DNA of 27,789 nt from Candidatus Aminicenantes bacterium UBA2190 (GTDB lineage Bacteria; Acidobacteriota; Aminicenantia; UBA2199): assembly GCA_002335385.1 (NCBI GenBank), contig DCVK01000012.1, positions 1-27,789 of the forward strand. Direction: 5' to 3'. Within the stretch, counting starts at the first letter, position 1; the number at the start of each line of letters is the position of its first letter. Positions 20,676 through 27,789 of this stretch are shown piece after piece. Under the pieces are notes generated by a model. The model searched no databases. It saw nothing but the letters and a program-made list of their open reading frames with translations, and had not been told where the DNA came from. Made by a program: the position numbers and the translations under genes.

Positions 20676-22303
20676 CGGCCGCCTCCGGCGCAGGCGCAGG
20701 CGCAGCCGGCGCAGGCACAGGCGCAAGCGCAGCTGCCGCCCCCGCCGCCGCTGCGGTGGCTGCTGTTGCCGGCGGGGGGGACCGGCGGCGGATTGGTCAC
20801 TCTCGTGATCGCCGAGGTGAACGCCGCGCTGTCGCCGAGCAGAGCGCCGGAGAAGGCCTGCAGGCTGCCGACGAGGTTGGCCGCCGCGCCGCCGACGCCC
20901 TGGCCGGATCCCTTGCCCGGGACAGAGACGCCGCCTGCCGGGCGCTGGGGGAAATGCCGGTACCAGTAATCCGCGCCGCCGGGCAGGAAGACCGCGTTGT
21001 CGGCGTAAGGCTCCAGTTTCCTTTCGTATTCCGGGTCCAGGGCCAGCCACTCGAGCGACTGCGCCAGCTCCGCGGGCAGCTTGTCGGGCGGGCAGTCCTT
21101 GACTTGCTCCCAGGCCTTGTTCATGATCGACTGGTAATAGGCGTTGGTCTCGCGCCGGGAGAAGCCGGCCATTTTCTTCTCCAGGGCGGCGATCATGTCG
21201 GTGAACAGCCGGCGCAGCAGCTTTTTATCCAGGCGGTTCTCCCTGTCGATGGCGGCGATGAAAGCGGTCTCGTATTCCTGCAGTTCCAGCCCCTCCGGCT
21301 TCTGGGCGTGGTAGCGGAAGTCCCTGGGGCGGATCTCCTTGATCGCCAGCTTTCCTTTTTTCAGCAGGCCGAAAATGACCAGCATCAGCACCTTGGCCAG
21401 GGGCAGCTCCTGCAGCAGGGCGGCTTCCGCCGGCGGCAGACCGCGCTTGATGCCGCCGCTTTCGATGCCGATCTTCGGCGGCAGGTATTGCTGCAGGCGC
21501 TTGCGGTTGCTGCGCACGGCGAACACGATGATCAGCAGGATGATCCAGACCGGGGACAGGGAAAAAACAAAGGCGATGAACGCCAAGATCACGGATGAGA
21601 CGGTCGTGAGCATGGACCGTCCGCGAGGGGCGTAGACGCTGGCCACCAGGTCCCTCGGGAAGGAGGCGCCGGCGGCGTAAGGCACGGTGGCGGGCCGGTC
21701 GAGCCAAAGCCAGCGGTAGATCACCCGGTCGCCCTCCTGGAACATCTCGCTCGGCTCGTAGCCGCTGCTCCCGAAGTCGTGGAATTTCACCTTCTCCGGA
21801 CGGCTGCCCGGGGGAAGATTGAAGCGGATCTCGATGCGCTCGGCATTGCCCGAGACGTACCGGCTGTCGTACCAGGTGGTCTTGAACTGCAGGGAAGCAA
21901 AGCTGGCGTCTTCGCTGTCCGGATAGATCATCCGCGCGAGAGGGATCGAGAATTCCAGCGTCCCGGTGCGCCCGGGGGCGATCGCGCCGGCCCCGAGGTG
22001 GACCTCGACGCCGGGCTTGACGAATTCGGAGCGGCGGATATCGCTCAGGGGCACGCCAGCGATCGAGGCCCGCGCCGCGCCCAGCTCATAGCTCTCGTTG
22101 GGCATGCCGATGTCGACGATGTCGACGGGGTGGCTTCCCGGCTTCGGGGTGAAGGTAAGGTCGTAGCGCAGCTCGACCCGCCCGTCGGCACGGACGGTGA
22201 GCTCGGCCTTCATGTCGTTCACCGTGAAGCGGTAGTCGGCGGCCAGCGCCGGCAGGCTGAGGGCCAGCGCCAGCAGCAGCGCCGCGCTGCGTCCGCGCCT
22301 CAC
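20672..22303 (-). CDS. DUF2207-like membrane protein with C-terminal Gly and Cys-Ala tail
   Basis: This is a 543-aa protein. A signal peptide (1-about 21) precedes an extracytoplasmic beta-rich domain (about 23-225) typical of DUF2207 proteins. Next come one or two membrane segments (about 231-264) and a cytosolic-looking part with a winged-helix-like stretch (about 290-325) and charged helices. The end is a Gly/Pro/Ser-rich linker, five glycines (519-523) and the tail (CA)4-G-(CA)3-GGGR with Cys525, 527, 529, 531, 534, 536 and 538. Only one other mature cysteine (404) is seen. The tail resembles a RiPP core attached to a full-size protein. The start is GTG at 22303, or 22306, next to GAGGAGGAG, overlapping the upstream stop as GTGA. 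Function is unknown. Confidence 0.87.
   Translation of the reverse strand: MRRGRSAALLLALALSLPALAADYRFTVNDMKAELTVRADGRVELRYDLTFTPKPGSHPVDIVDIGMPNESYELGAARASIAGVPLSDIRRSEFVKPGVEVHLGAGAIAPGRTGTLEFSIPLARMIYPDSEDASFASLQFKTTWYDSRYVSGNAERIEIRFNLPPGSRPEKVKFHDFGSSGYEPSEMFQEGDRVIYRWLWLDRPATVPYAAGASFPRDLVASVYAPRGRSMLTTVSSVILAFIAFVFSLSPVWIILLIIVFAVRSNRKRLQQYLPPKIGIESGGIKRGLPPAEAALLQELPLAKVLMLVIFGLLKKGKLAIKEIRPRDFRYHAQKPEGLELQEYETAFIAAIDRENRLDKKLLRRLFTDMIAALEKKMAGFSRRETNAYYQSIMNKAWEQVKDCPPDKLPAELAQSLEWLALDPEYERKLEPYADNAVFLPGGADYWYRHFPQRPAGGVSVPGKGSGQGVGGAAANLVGSLQAFSGALLGDSAAFTSAITRVTNPPPVPPAGNSSHRSGGGGGSCACACACAGCACACAGGGR
20690..20731 (-). other. Cys-Ala tail coding segment, candidate modification site
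   Basis: These 42 nt encode Cys525 to Ala538-Ala539, alternating Cys-Ala with one Ala-Gly break. They are tandem GC-rich hexamers (TGCGCC-like), so the repeat number could vary by slippage. The segment ends 15 nt before the start codon of the radical SAM gene. Confidence 0.85.
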
Positions 22304-22623
22304 CACTTCGGCTCCTCCTCCAGCTGGTACTGGCTGTGGCAGTAAGGGCAGGCGATGAACACGGCGCCCAGCTTCACCTCCATGGCCTCCCGGCTCAACT
22401 CGGCCCCGCAGTTCCTGCACTGGAGCAGCTGCGAGCTGACGTCGCCGCCGATCTCGATCTTCTGCTGCAGGACCACCGTCTCCCTGCGGCGGAAGGCCAG
22501 ATAGGCGAGGAACAGGGAGACCGCGATCAGCAGCAGGCCGACGGCGGAGCGCCCGGTGATCAGGAAGGCCAGCCCGATGACGAAGACGATGAACGAGAAG
22601 ATCAGCGCCAGGACTTTTTCCAT
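22300..22623 (-). CDS. Small membrane protein with C-terminal zinc ribbon
   Basis: This is a 107-aa protein with two hydrophobic helices (about 5-22 and 26-44) and a cytosolic zinc ribbon formed by CRNC (Cys69, Cys72) and CPYC (Cys92, Cys95). I do not recognise a named family. It is the first gene of the operon with the DUF2207-like protein, the radical SAM enzyme and dgt, and overlaps the second gene (TGA/GTG). It may be an accessory subunit of the membrane system, which is inference from position only. The ATG lies 6 nt after a TATGTT -10 box and has no ribosome-binding site. Confidence 0.85.
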   Translation of the reverse strand: MEKVLALIFSFIVFVIGLAFLITGRSAVGLLLIAVSLFLAYLAFRRRETVVLQQKIEIGGDVSSQLLQCRNCGAELSREAMEVKLGAVFIACPYCHSQYQLEEEPKW

Positions 22624-22629
22624 GCCAGG

Positions 22630-22658
22630 AACATAGCAAATCCGATCCGCTTTTGCAA
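22630..22658 (-). promoter_or_regulatory. Leaderless promoter of the zinc-ribbon/DUF2207/rSAM/dgt operon
   Basis: The minus strand reads TTGCAA (22658-22653), 17 bp, TATGTT (22635-22630), CCTGGC (6 nt), ATG (22623). Both hexamers match 4 of 6, but the spacing is the same as at three stronger promoters in the window. Confidence 0.6.
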
Positions 22659-22660
22659 TC

Positions 22661-22689
22661 TTTACTTTTGCCCTCCTGCATGGTATGTT
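22661..22689 (+). promoter_or_regulatory. Promoter of the PKD/beta-barrel gene
   Basis: TTTACT (22661-22666), 17 bp, TATGTT (22684-22689), 8 nt, ATG (22698). It is back-to-back with the divergent promoter at 22630-22658 within 75 bp, so one factor could control both. Confidence 0.5.
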
Positions 22690-22697
22690 GAGTGGCC

Positions 22698-24512
22698 ATG
22701 AAAAAGCACAATGCTCTGCTCGCGATCGCGCTGTCGGCCGTTCTTTTCACATGGTTGGCCGGTGTCCCGGCACTGTTCGCTTCCCCGCCGGCAGCCGCCG
22801 AGGAGGCTTTCGTGCGGGTGGCGGTGCGCTTCGCCAAGGCCCGCGCCCTGCCCGACGCCGGCGCCCGCGTCGTGCGCGAGATCGGCTTCGGGACCATGCT
22901 GCGGGTCCTGGATAAAAAGGGGGACTTCCTGCGCGTCGCGCCCCTGCAGGCCCCGGATGCGGGAGGTACGGAGCCCTGGTACGTACAGCGCAGCGACGTG
23001 GAAGATGCCGCCGCATCGACCGCCCAGGCCTTGGTGGAGACCCGGAGCGTGATGTTCAGCCCGCAGGCTCCCGTTGCCGGGCAGCCCGTCCTGTTCACGG
23101 CCAGGGGCTTCCGCACGCCGAACCTGCTGAATTGGGACATGGGCGACGGCACGAGGCTGACCAGCGGCGGCAAGGCCTCGCCCGGAGATGATGCCGCTCT
23201 TTCCTACGCCTATGCCGCTCCCGGGAGATACCAGGTCAAGGTCTTTGACGAGGGCGGCAAGGACTCCCTGCCGCCGGTCACGGCGCAGGTGACGGTCTCC
23301 GCCTTTGCCCGCTCCCTGCGCGTCAGCCCGGCGCTGCCCGCCGCCAACCATCCCGTGGAGATCAGCGCCCTCAATTTTCGCGAGCCGGAGAAGATCGCCT
23401 GGGACCTGGGCGACGGGACCGAGATCAAGCCCGGGTCGGGTCCCGGCGTGATCAAGCCCGGTTTCCTGATCCGCCATGTGTACGAGAAGGCCGGCACCTA
23501 CGTCGTGAAGGCCTATGATGGGGGCGACAGGAGCCAGCCGCCCCTGACAAGCGAGCTGCAGGTGGTCGCCGACCCGCGGCGTATCCGCGTGGAACCGGTC
23601 CCGTCTTCGCGGGACGGTGCGGTCCCGTCGTCGCGGGACGGTGCGGTCCCGTCTTCGCGGGACGATGCGGCCCAAGCCGCCGCCGGCACCGAGCTGGAAT
23701 TCAGCGCCGTCCACTTCAACACCCCGGACGACCTGCGCTGGGACATGGGGGATGGGACGATGATCCCCTCCGGGAAGGATGCCGGAGCAACGGCAGGTTC
23801 GCGGGTCCGTCACCGCTATTCCAATCCGGGCACCTACGTGATTCGGGTCTATGACTGGAACGGGGACCCTGGGAGCCGCCCCATACTGCTCGAGATCGTC
23901 ACGAGCGAAAGCGCCCGCGCCGCCCTGACGGCGCCGCGGCCCGTCGCCGCGGCGGCCGCCGCGCCCGCCGTTGCCCCGCTGGCTGCCCCGGCACGACCGG
24001 CCCGGAAAAAATACAACCTGATCAAGTTCGGTCCTTACGCCGGTTACTTCCAGCCCCAGGACGAATGGTTCAAGTTGATATACGGCGACGGCGACATGCT
24101 GTATGGCGCCAGGCTGGGGATCCATGTCTGGAACGGTTTTCATGCCTGGATTTCGCTCTCCCTGTACGAGGCCGTCGCCGGGACGACCTACACCGCCGAC
24201 CGGACGACCCTGACGCTGATGCCGATCAGCGCTTTCCTGCGCTTCAACGTCGGCAGCGGCACCTTCAGCCCCTATGCCGGCGTCGGCTACACCTTCATGA
24301 GCGTCAAGGAGGAGTCGGAATTCGTCGGCAACTTCAAGGGCAGCGGCGGCAACATCGCCGCCGAGGCCGGATTCGAGATCAGGGTCAACCGCCATTTCTT
24401 CCTGGACCTCGGGGCGCGCTTCGACCAGATCAAGATCAAGCCCGATCAGATCCCCAACGAGATCGACCTGGGCGGCCTGCAGGCCGGCATTTCGCTGCTG
24501 GTTTCTTTTTAA
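22698..24512 (+). CDS. Secreted SH3-like/PKD-repeat protein with outer-membrane beta-barrel domain
   Basis: This is a 604-aa envelope protein. The signal peptide ends near residue 35 (ALFASPPAAAEE region). An SH3b-like domain (about 38-103) is followed by three PKD-type domains with WDMGDGT or WDLGDGT at 146-152, 235-241 and 348-354, each ending in a G-x-Y-x-V-x-V/A-Y/F-D strand. An Ala/Pro-rich linker (405-436) leads to an OmpA/OmpW-like eight-strand barrel (about 438-604) that ends in a C-terminal Phe, the outer-membrane insertion signal. It may bind cell-wall or surface glycans, but no catalytic motif is seen. I start at ATG 22698 (MKKH). An in-frame GTG two codons earlier is possible. Three 24-bp repeats lie before the third PKD domain. 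Confidence 0.82.
   Translation: MKKHNALLAIALSAVLFTWLAGVPALFASPPAAAEEAFVRVAVRFAKARALPDAGARVVREIGFGTMLRVLDKKGDFLRVAPLQAPDAGGTEPWYVQRSDVEDAAASTAQALVETRSVMFSPQAPVAGQPVLFTARGFRTPNLLNWDMGDGTRLTSGGKASPGDDAALSYAYAAPGRYQVKVFDEGGKDSLPPVTAQVTVSAFARSLRVSPALPAANHPVEISALNFREPEKIAWDLGDGTEIKPGSGPGVIKPGFLIRHVYEKAGTYVVKAYDGGDRSQPPLTSELQVVADPRRIRVEPVPSSRDGAVPSSRDGAVPSSRDDAAQAAAGTELEFSAVHFNTPDDLRWDMGDGTMIPSGKDAGATAGSRVRHRYSNPGTYVIRVYDWNGDPGSRPILLEIVTSESARAALTAPRPVAAAAAAPAVAPLAAPARPARKKYNLIKFGPYAGYFQPQDEWFKLIYGDGDMLYGARLGIHVWNGFHAWISLSLYEAVAGTTYTADRTTLTLMPISAFLRFNVGSGTFSPYAGVGYTFMSVKEESEFVGNFKGSGGNIAAEAGFEIRVNRHFFLDLGARFDQIKIKPDQIPNEIDLGGLQAGISLLVSF
23598..23669 (+). repeat. Three in-frame 24-bp repeats, each a hairpin
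   Basis: Units at 23598-23621, 23622-23645 and 23646-23669 encode VPSSRDGA, VPSSRDGA and VPSSRDDA. Each DNA unit contains the inverted repeat GTCCCG...CGGGAC. Copies differ at two positions. They sit between the second and third PKD domains. Confidence 0.95.
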
Positions 24513-24527
24513 AGTTCGCTTTTTATG

Positions 24528-24559
24528 TTGACAGCCGGCGAAAAATATTGCACTATAGT
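24528..24559 (+). promoter_or_regulatory. Probable promoter of dnaG-rpoD
   Basis: A perfect TTGACA lies at 24528-24533. A TATAGT at 24554-24559 is 20 bp away, longer than ideal; CACTAT (24551-24556) at 17 bp is the alternative -10. The leader would be about 14-20 nt and lacks a Shine-Dalgarno. Confidence 0.5.
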
Positions 24560-24579
24560 ATCTAATCTAGAACTTTTTA

Positions 24580-26367
24580 ATGGATTTTAAAGAAAAAATA
24601 AAAGAGCAAATCTCTATCGTCGATGTCGCTTCGCTTTATGTGAGCCTGAAACCGGCGGGCAAGAACTTTAAAGCGCTGTGCCCTTTCCATAGCGAGAAAA
24701 CCCCTTCTTTTTTCGTCATGCCCGACAAGAATTCCTTCAGCTGCTTCGGCTGCAACCGCTTCGGCGACATCTTCACCATGGTCCAGGAGATGGAGAACAT
24801 CTCGTTCGTCGAGGCCATGCATTTTCTGGCCGACAAGTTCAATATCCCGATCGAAAAGGGGCGCTCCCAGACGGTCAAAAAGGACGATTACCTGCAGCTG
24901 AACGAGATCGCCCTGGAATTCTTCAGGGAAAGCCTTTTTTCGTCCGCCGAGGGCAAGGCGGCGCTCGATTACCTGGCGAGACGAGGGCTGACCCGCGAGA
25001 CCATCGAGCTCTTTTCCCTGGGGTTCGCCCCCGACGCCTGGGACGGCCTGGCCGGGCGTTTGCGCCGGAAGCGGGCGCCGCTGGACAAGGCGGTGGAGCT
25101 CGGTCTGCTGGTGAGGAACGATGCCGGGCGCACCTATGACCGTTTCCGCGGCCGCGTCATCTTCCCGATCTTCTCAGAGACCGGCGCCATACTGGCCTTC
25201 GGCGGCCGCACCGTCGTCGACGCCGCCAGCGCGGGCGGCGCGGCTCCCGGGGCAAAATACCTGAATTCCCCCGATTCGCCGGTATACCGCAAGGGCAACC
25301 ATCTATACGGCTTCCACTTGAGCAAGAACTTCATGAAGGAGGAGAAGGCCGGCCTGCTGGTCGAGGGCTATCTGGACATGGTCAGCCTCTACCAGGCGGG
25401 CTTCCGCCACGCGGCCGCTTCGCTGGGCACAGCCCTGACCGACAAGCAGGTCCATTTGCTCAAGCGCTTCTGCGGCCAGATCCATCTCTTTTATGACCGG
25501 GACGCCGCCGGCGAGGCGGCCACCATCCGCAATATCGAGAAGTTCTTCGAGCAGAACGTCAACCCGCGCATCGTGGTCATCGAGGGCGCCAAGGACCCCG
25601 ACGAGTTCATCCGCAGCCAGGGCGCGCCGGCCCTGCGCGACGCCCTGCAGCACACCGAGGACGGCTTCAATTTCCTGCTGAACAAGGCCGCCCGCGAATT
25701 CGACCTTTCCGACCCGGCGGGAAAGCGCCGCGGGATCGACCTGGCGCTGGGTGCCGTCGGCCGCATCGGCGACCCGATCGTCCGCGAGGAGTACGTGCAG
25801 CGCCTGGCATCCTTCTTCCAGGTGCGCGCCGACCTGATCCAGGTCGACGTTGCCGTCGCCCGGCCGTCCGCCGCGCTGGGGTCGGAAAACGCCGCGCCCC
25901 TGGCGATCAGCCTCATGGAGGAGAAGATCCTGGAGGCGGTCCTGCGCGTCCCGGAAGTGGTGCCCGAGATCCGCGAGTTCTTCAGCGACGAGCTGCTGGC
26001 CGCTTTGGCCGGGCGCAACATCATCCGCCAGCTGTTCGCCAGCTATGCCCGGCACAACGAATTCCGCTTCAGCGAGATCAACCAGCAGCTGAACCCGGCG
26101 GAGAAGGCCCGGCTCAACGATGTCTTTGCCAAGAAAATGCTGGTGCGCAAGGAGCGCTCGGAGCTCGAGAAGGACATCATCACCGGCATCAGCAACTTCC
26201 AGCGCAAGCTGGCCTTGAACCGGACCCGTTTGCTGAACCAGGAGATCGCCGCGGCCGAGAGGGAGCGGAACAGTGATAAATTGCAGCGCTTGATGAAGCA
26301 GAAAGCCGCCCTGGTCAGGGACCGGGCCGGGCGTTTGCCGGAGGAACCAGTTGAAAAAACCACCTAG
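24580..26367 (+). CDS. dnaG: DNA primase
   Basis: This 595-aa enzyme is the usual bacterial primase length. It makes RNA primers for replication. The N-terminal CHC2 zinc finger has Cys34, His37, Cys55 and Cys58 (CPFH...CFGC). The core and Toprim domains follow, with Glu262 in VEGYLD and the acidic pair Asp306/Asp308 in YDRDAAG that bind metal. The C-terminal 150 aa are a helical DnaB-binding region ending in a charged coiled segment. It overlaps rpoD by 17 nt, giving the classical dnaG-rpoD arrangement, but rpsU is not in front. The ATG at 24580 agrees with the family start (MDFKEKIKEQISIVDV). Confidence 0.98.
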   Translation: MDFKEKIKEQISIVDVASLYVSLKPAGKNFKALCPFHSEKTPSFFVMPDKNSFSCFGCNRFGDIFTMVQEMENISFVEAMHFLADKFNIPIEKGRSQTVKKDDYLQLNEIALEFFRESLFSSAEGKAALDYLARRGLTRETIELFSLGFAPDAWDGLAGRLRRKRAPLDKAVELGLLVRNDAGRTYDRFRGRVIFPIFSETGAILAFGGRTVVDAASAGGAAPGAKYLNSPDSPVYRKGNHLYGFHLSKNFMKEEKAGLLVEGYLDMVSLYQAGFRHAAASLGTALTDKQVHLLKRFCGQIHLFYDRDAAGEAATIRNIEKFFEQNVNPRIVVIEGAKDPDEFIRSQGAPALRDALQHTEDGFNFLLNKAAREFDLSDPAGKRRGIDLALGAVGRIGDPIVREEYVQRLASFFQVRADLIQVDVAVARPSAALGSENAAPLAISLMEEKILEAVLRVPEVVPEIREFFSDELLAALAGRNIIRQLFASYARHNEFRFSEINQQLNPAEKARLNDVFAKKMLVRKERSELEKDIITGISNFQRKLALNRTRLLNQEIAAAERERNSDKLQRLMKQKAALVRDRAGRLPEEPVEKTT

Positions 26368-27789
26368 GAAGAAGGCCGCGGCCAAGCCCGCCAAAAAGCA
26401 GGCCGCCGCCAAGCCCGTCAAGCGGGCGGTCGCCCCCCGCGCGGCCAAAACCGCCAGCCGGCCAGCAGCCAAGATCTCCGCCAAGCCCGCGGCCGCAAAG
26501 AAAGCCGTCGTTGCCCGGAAGCCGGCAGCGAAGGCCGCGGCCAGGCCCGGCGCTGGCGCGAAGGGCCCTGCCGCCCCGGCCCGGAAGCAGCCGCCGCCTG
26601 CGAAGCCGAAGGCCGCGGCCCTGCCGTCCTCCGGTGCCAAGCGGCAGCCGACCCAGCCGGCCGTTTCCGTGGCCAAGGAAGCGGTTTCCTCGGTCATGCT
26701 CAAGGAGATCGTGGCCCGGGCGCTGAACGACGATTCCAAGATCAGCCACGAGGGGTTCATGACCTTCCTCAGCGAGAACAACCTGCTGACGAAGAAGAAG
26801 ATGATCGTCGCTCACCTGGAATCGCTCAGCATCCGCATCCTGAAGAAAAAGTCGACCCTGAGCCTGGAAAAGATGAATGAGTACAACGCCTTCCGCGAGA
26901 ACTTCCAGAAAGAGCTGAAGGCGATCCTCAAGCGGGTAAAGAAGGGCCTGGGCATCATCGAGACCGCCGCCATCAACTACATTTTCGGCGGTGACGAGAC
27001 GGTGCGCAAGAACCAGAAGTTCATCAAGCATTTCCTCAAGGAGAACGAGATCAAGCCGGCCAAGACCCCGGCGAAGAAGGCGGCCAAGGCCGGCGGCGAG
27101 AGGTCCGAGATCGTCGGCGATCCGGTGCGCCAGTATCTGCGCGAGATGGGCAGCGTCAACCTTTTGTCGCGCAACGAGGAGATCAGCATCGCCCGCAAGA
27201 TCGAGCGCGGTGAAAAAAAGGTGATCAAGGCCCTGTCCAAGACCAACATCGTGCTGAACCTGGTGATCAAGCTGGGACAGGACGTCCTCGAAGGCCACAA
27301 GAACATCGACGAGGTCATCGAGGTCAGCGAGGACATCTACGACGAGTCCAAGAAGCAGGAGCTGCGCGACAATTTCCTGCGCCAGTACGAGGAGCTGAAC
27401 CGGCTGAAGCGCGAGTTCAAGAGCCTGAAGAAGTCGAAGTCCTCCAACTTCGTCCGCGCCAAGAAGCTGGTCGAGATCACGCACCTGATCCAGGACATGT
27501 CCATCCTCGACGAGCACCGCCGCGAGTTCATCAAGAAGATCATGGATCTCCAGGCGAACTACGAGCACGTGCGCGAGCGGGTGAAGAAGCTGAAGGGGCA
27601 GATGACCCGCTGTTCCTCGCGCTCGGCCGAGCGCAAGCGCATCGGCGGCGAGATCGAGGAGCTGCACAAGCGCCTGGAGCGCAACAACGAGAAGTTCGAG
27701 ACCAACGAGGAGGACCTGGAGAAGACCTGCAACGACATCAAGGACGGCCTGAAGCTGATCGAGATCTCCAAGAACGACCTGGTCGAGTC
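26351..27789 (+). CDS. rpoD: Primary sigma factor RpoD, 3'-truncated by the window, with Lys/Ala-rich N-terminal extension
   Basis: 479 codons are visible and the gene runs off the window end. The start is a TTG at 26351 with GGAGGA about 5 nt upstream, inside the end of dnaG. The next in-frame ATG is at 26696 (codon 116), so ATG-only calling misses the beginning. Residues 1-about 112 are Lys/Ala/Pro-rich (KKAAAKPAKK-like), recalling histone H1 tails. A region 1.1-like segment follows (about 115-205), then a second Lys/Ala linker (about 235-253). Region 1.2 starts at GDPVRQYLREMG (about 256-268). A long helical, charged non-conserved region then reaches the window edge. Regions 2-4 lie outside. 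This protein should read the TTGACA/TATAAT promoters seen here. Confidence 0.93.
   Translation, partial: MKKPPRKKAAAKPAKKQAAAKPVKRAVAPRAAKTASRPAAKISAKPAAAKKAVVARKPAAKAAARPGAGAKGPAAPARKQPPPAKPKAAALPSSGAKRQPTQPAVSVAKEAVSSVMLKEIVARALNDDSKISHEGFMTFLSENNLLTKKKMIVAHLESLSIRILKKKSTLSLEKMNEYNAFRENFQKELKAILKRVKKGLGIIETAAINYIFGGDETVRKNQKFIKHFLKENEIKPAKTPAKKAAKAGGERSEIVGDPVRQYLREMGSVNLLSRNEEISIARKIERGEKKVIKALSKTNIVLNLVIKLGQDVLEGHKNIDEVIEVSEDIYDESKKQELRDNFLRQYEELNRLKREFKSLKKSKSSNFVRAKKLVEITHLIQDMSILDEHRREFIKKIMDLQANYEHVRERVKKLKGQMTRCSSRSAERKRIGGEIEELHKRLERNNEKFETNEEDLEKTCNDIKDGLKLIEISKNDLVE

Noticed and set aside
22304..23173. Upstream extension of the DUF2207-like protein to 23173
   Set aside because: It covers the zinc-ribbon gene and the divergent PKD gene in other frames. 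The signal peptide begins at 22303.
26315..27667. 450-codon minus-strand frame opposite rpoD
   Set aside because: rpoD region 1.1 and 1.2 are evident on the plus strand with a strong ribosome-binding site. The minus frame is Leu/Asp-rich shadow.

Overview
The window is a high-GC, densely coded bacterial segment from a Gram-negative-type (diderm) cell. It encodes a predicted outer-membrane beta-barrel protein, a lipoprotein and a periplasmic Prc-type protease. Together with the dnaG-rpoD pair, a meaB-mce (methylmalonyl-CoA) pair, a GH57 enzyme and intergenic DNA full of 7-bp-period repeats, it suggests an uncultivated lineage such as Acidobacteriota/Aminicenantota. That taxonomic guess is weak and comes from general resemblance only.

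Layout. 1-320: repeat-rich non-coding DNA. 321-4324 (-): DEAH-box RNA helicase coupled to a THUMP-type RNA methyltransferase. 4582-6702 (+): tail-specific protease of family S41. 6712-9021 (-): membrane protein with a spermidine-synthase-like domain. 9261-10682 (-): YfcC-type carrier. 10683-11129: repeat-rich gap. 11130-14599 (-): meaB, mce and a GH57 glycosidase in one overlapping operon. 14764-15210 (+): Hsp20 with a clear terminator. 15419-16913 (+): ispG overlapping a zinc-ribbon thioredoxin. 16914-18111: a lipoprotein gene boxed in by an 83-bp inverted repeat and many heptamer arrays. 18112-22623 (-): four-gene operon of zinc-ribbon membrane protein, DUF2207-like membrane protein, radical SAM/SPASM protein and dGTPase. 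22698-24512 (+): SH3/PKD/beta-barrel protein. 24580 to the end (+): dnaG and a 3'-truncated rpoD.

Most interesting system. At 19122-22303 a DUF2207-like membrane protein ends in a glycine run and a seven-cysteine (Cys-Ala) tail. It overlaps by 4 nt a membrane-anchored radical SAM/SPASM enzyme that carries a PqqD-like putative RiPP recognition domain. This looks like a maturase with its substrate, in which the modified peptide is the cytosolic tail of a full-size membrane protein.

Two genome-style features also stand out. First, the intergenic DNA is built from tandem heptamers with many unrelated units, usually placed as inverted pairs. These include a 266-bp inverted repeat with only 4 mismatches that brackets about 10.5 kb, and three related TTCGANG elements. 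Second, several genes have a sigma70-like promoter whose -10 box sits exactly 6 nt (5-8 nt in others) before the start codon with no Shine-Dalgarno, which predicts leaderless mRNAs. Genes inside operons mostly start at ATGA/GTGA or longer overlaps.
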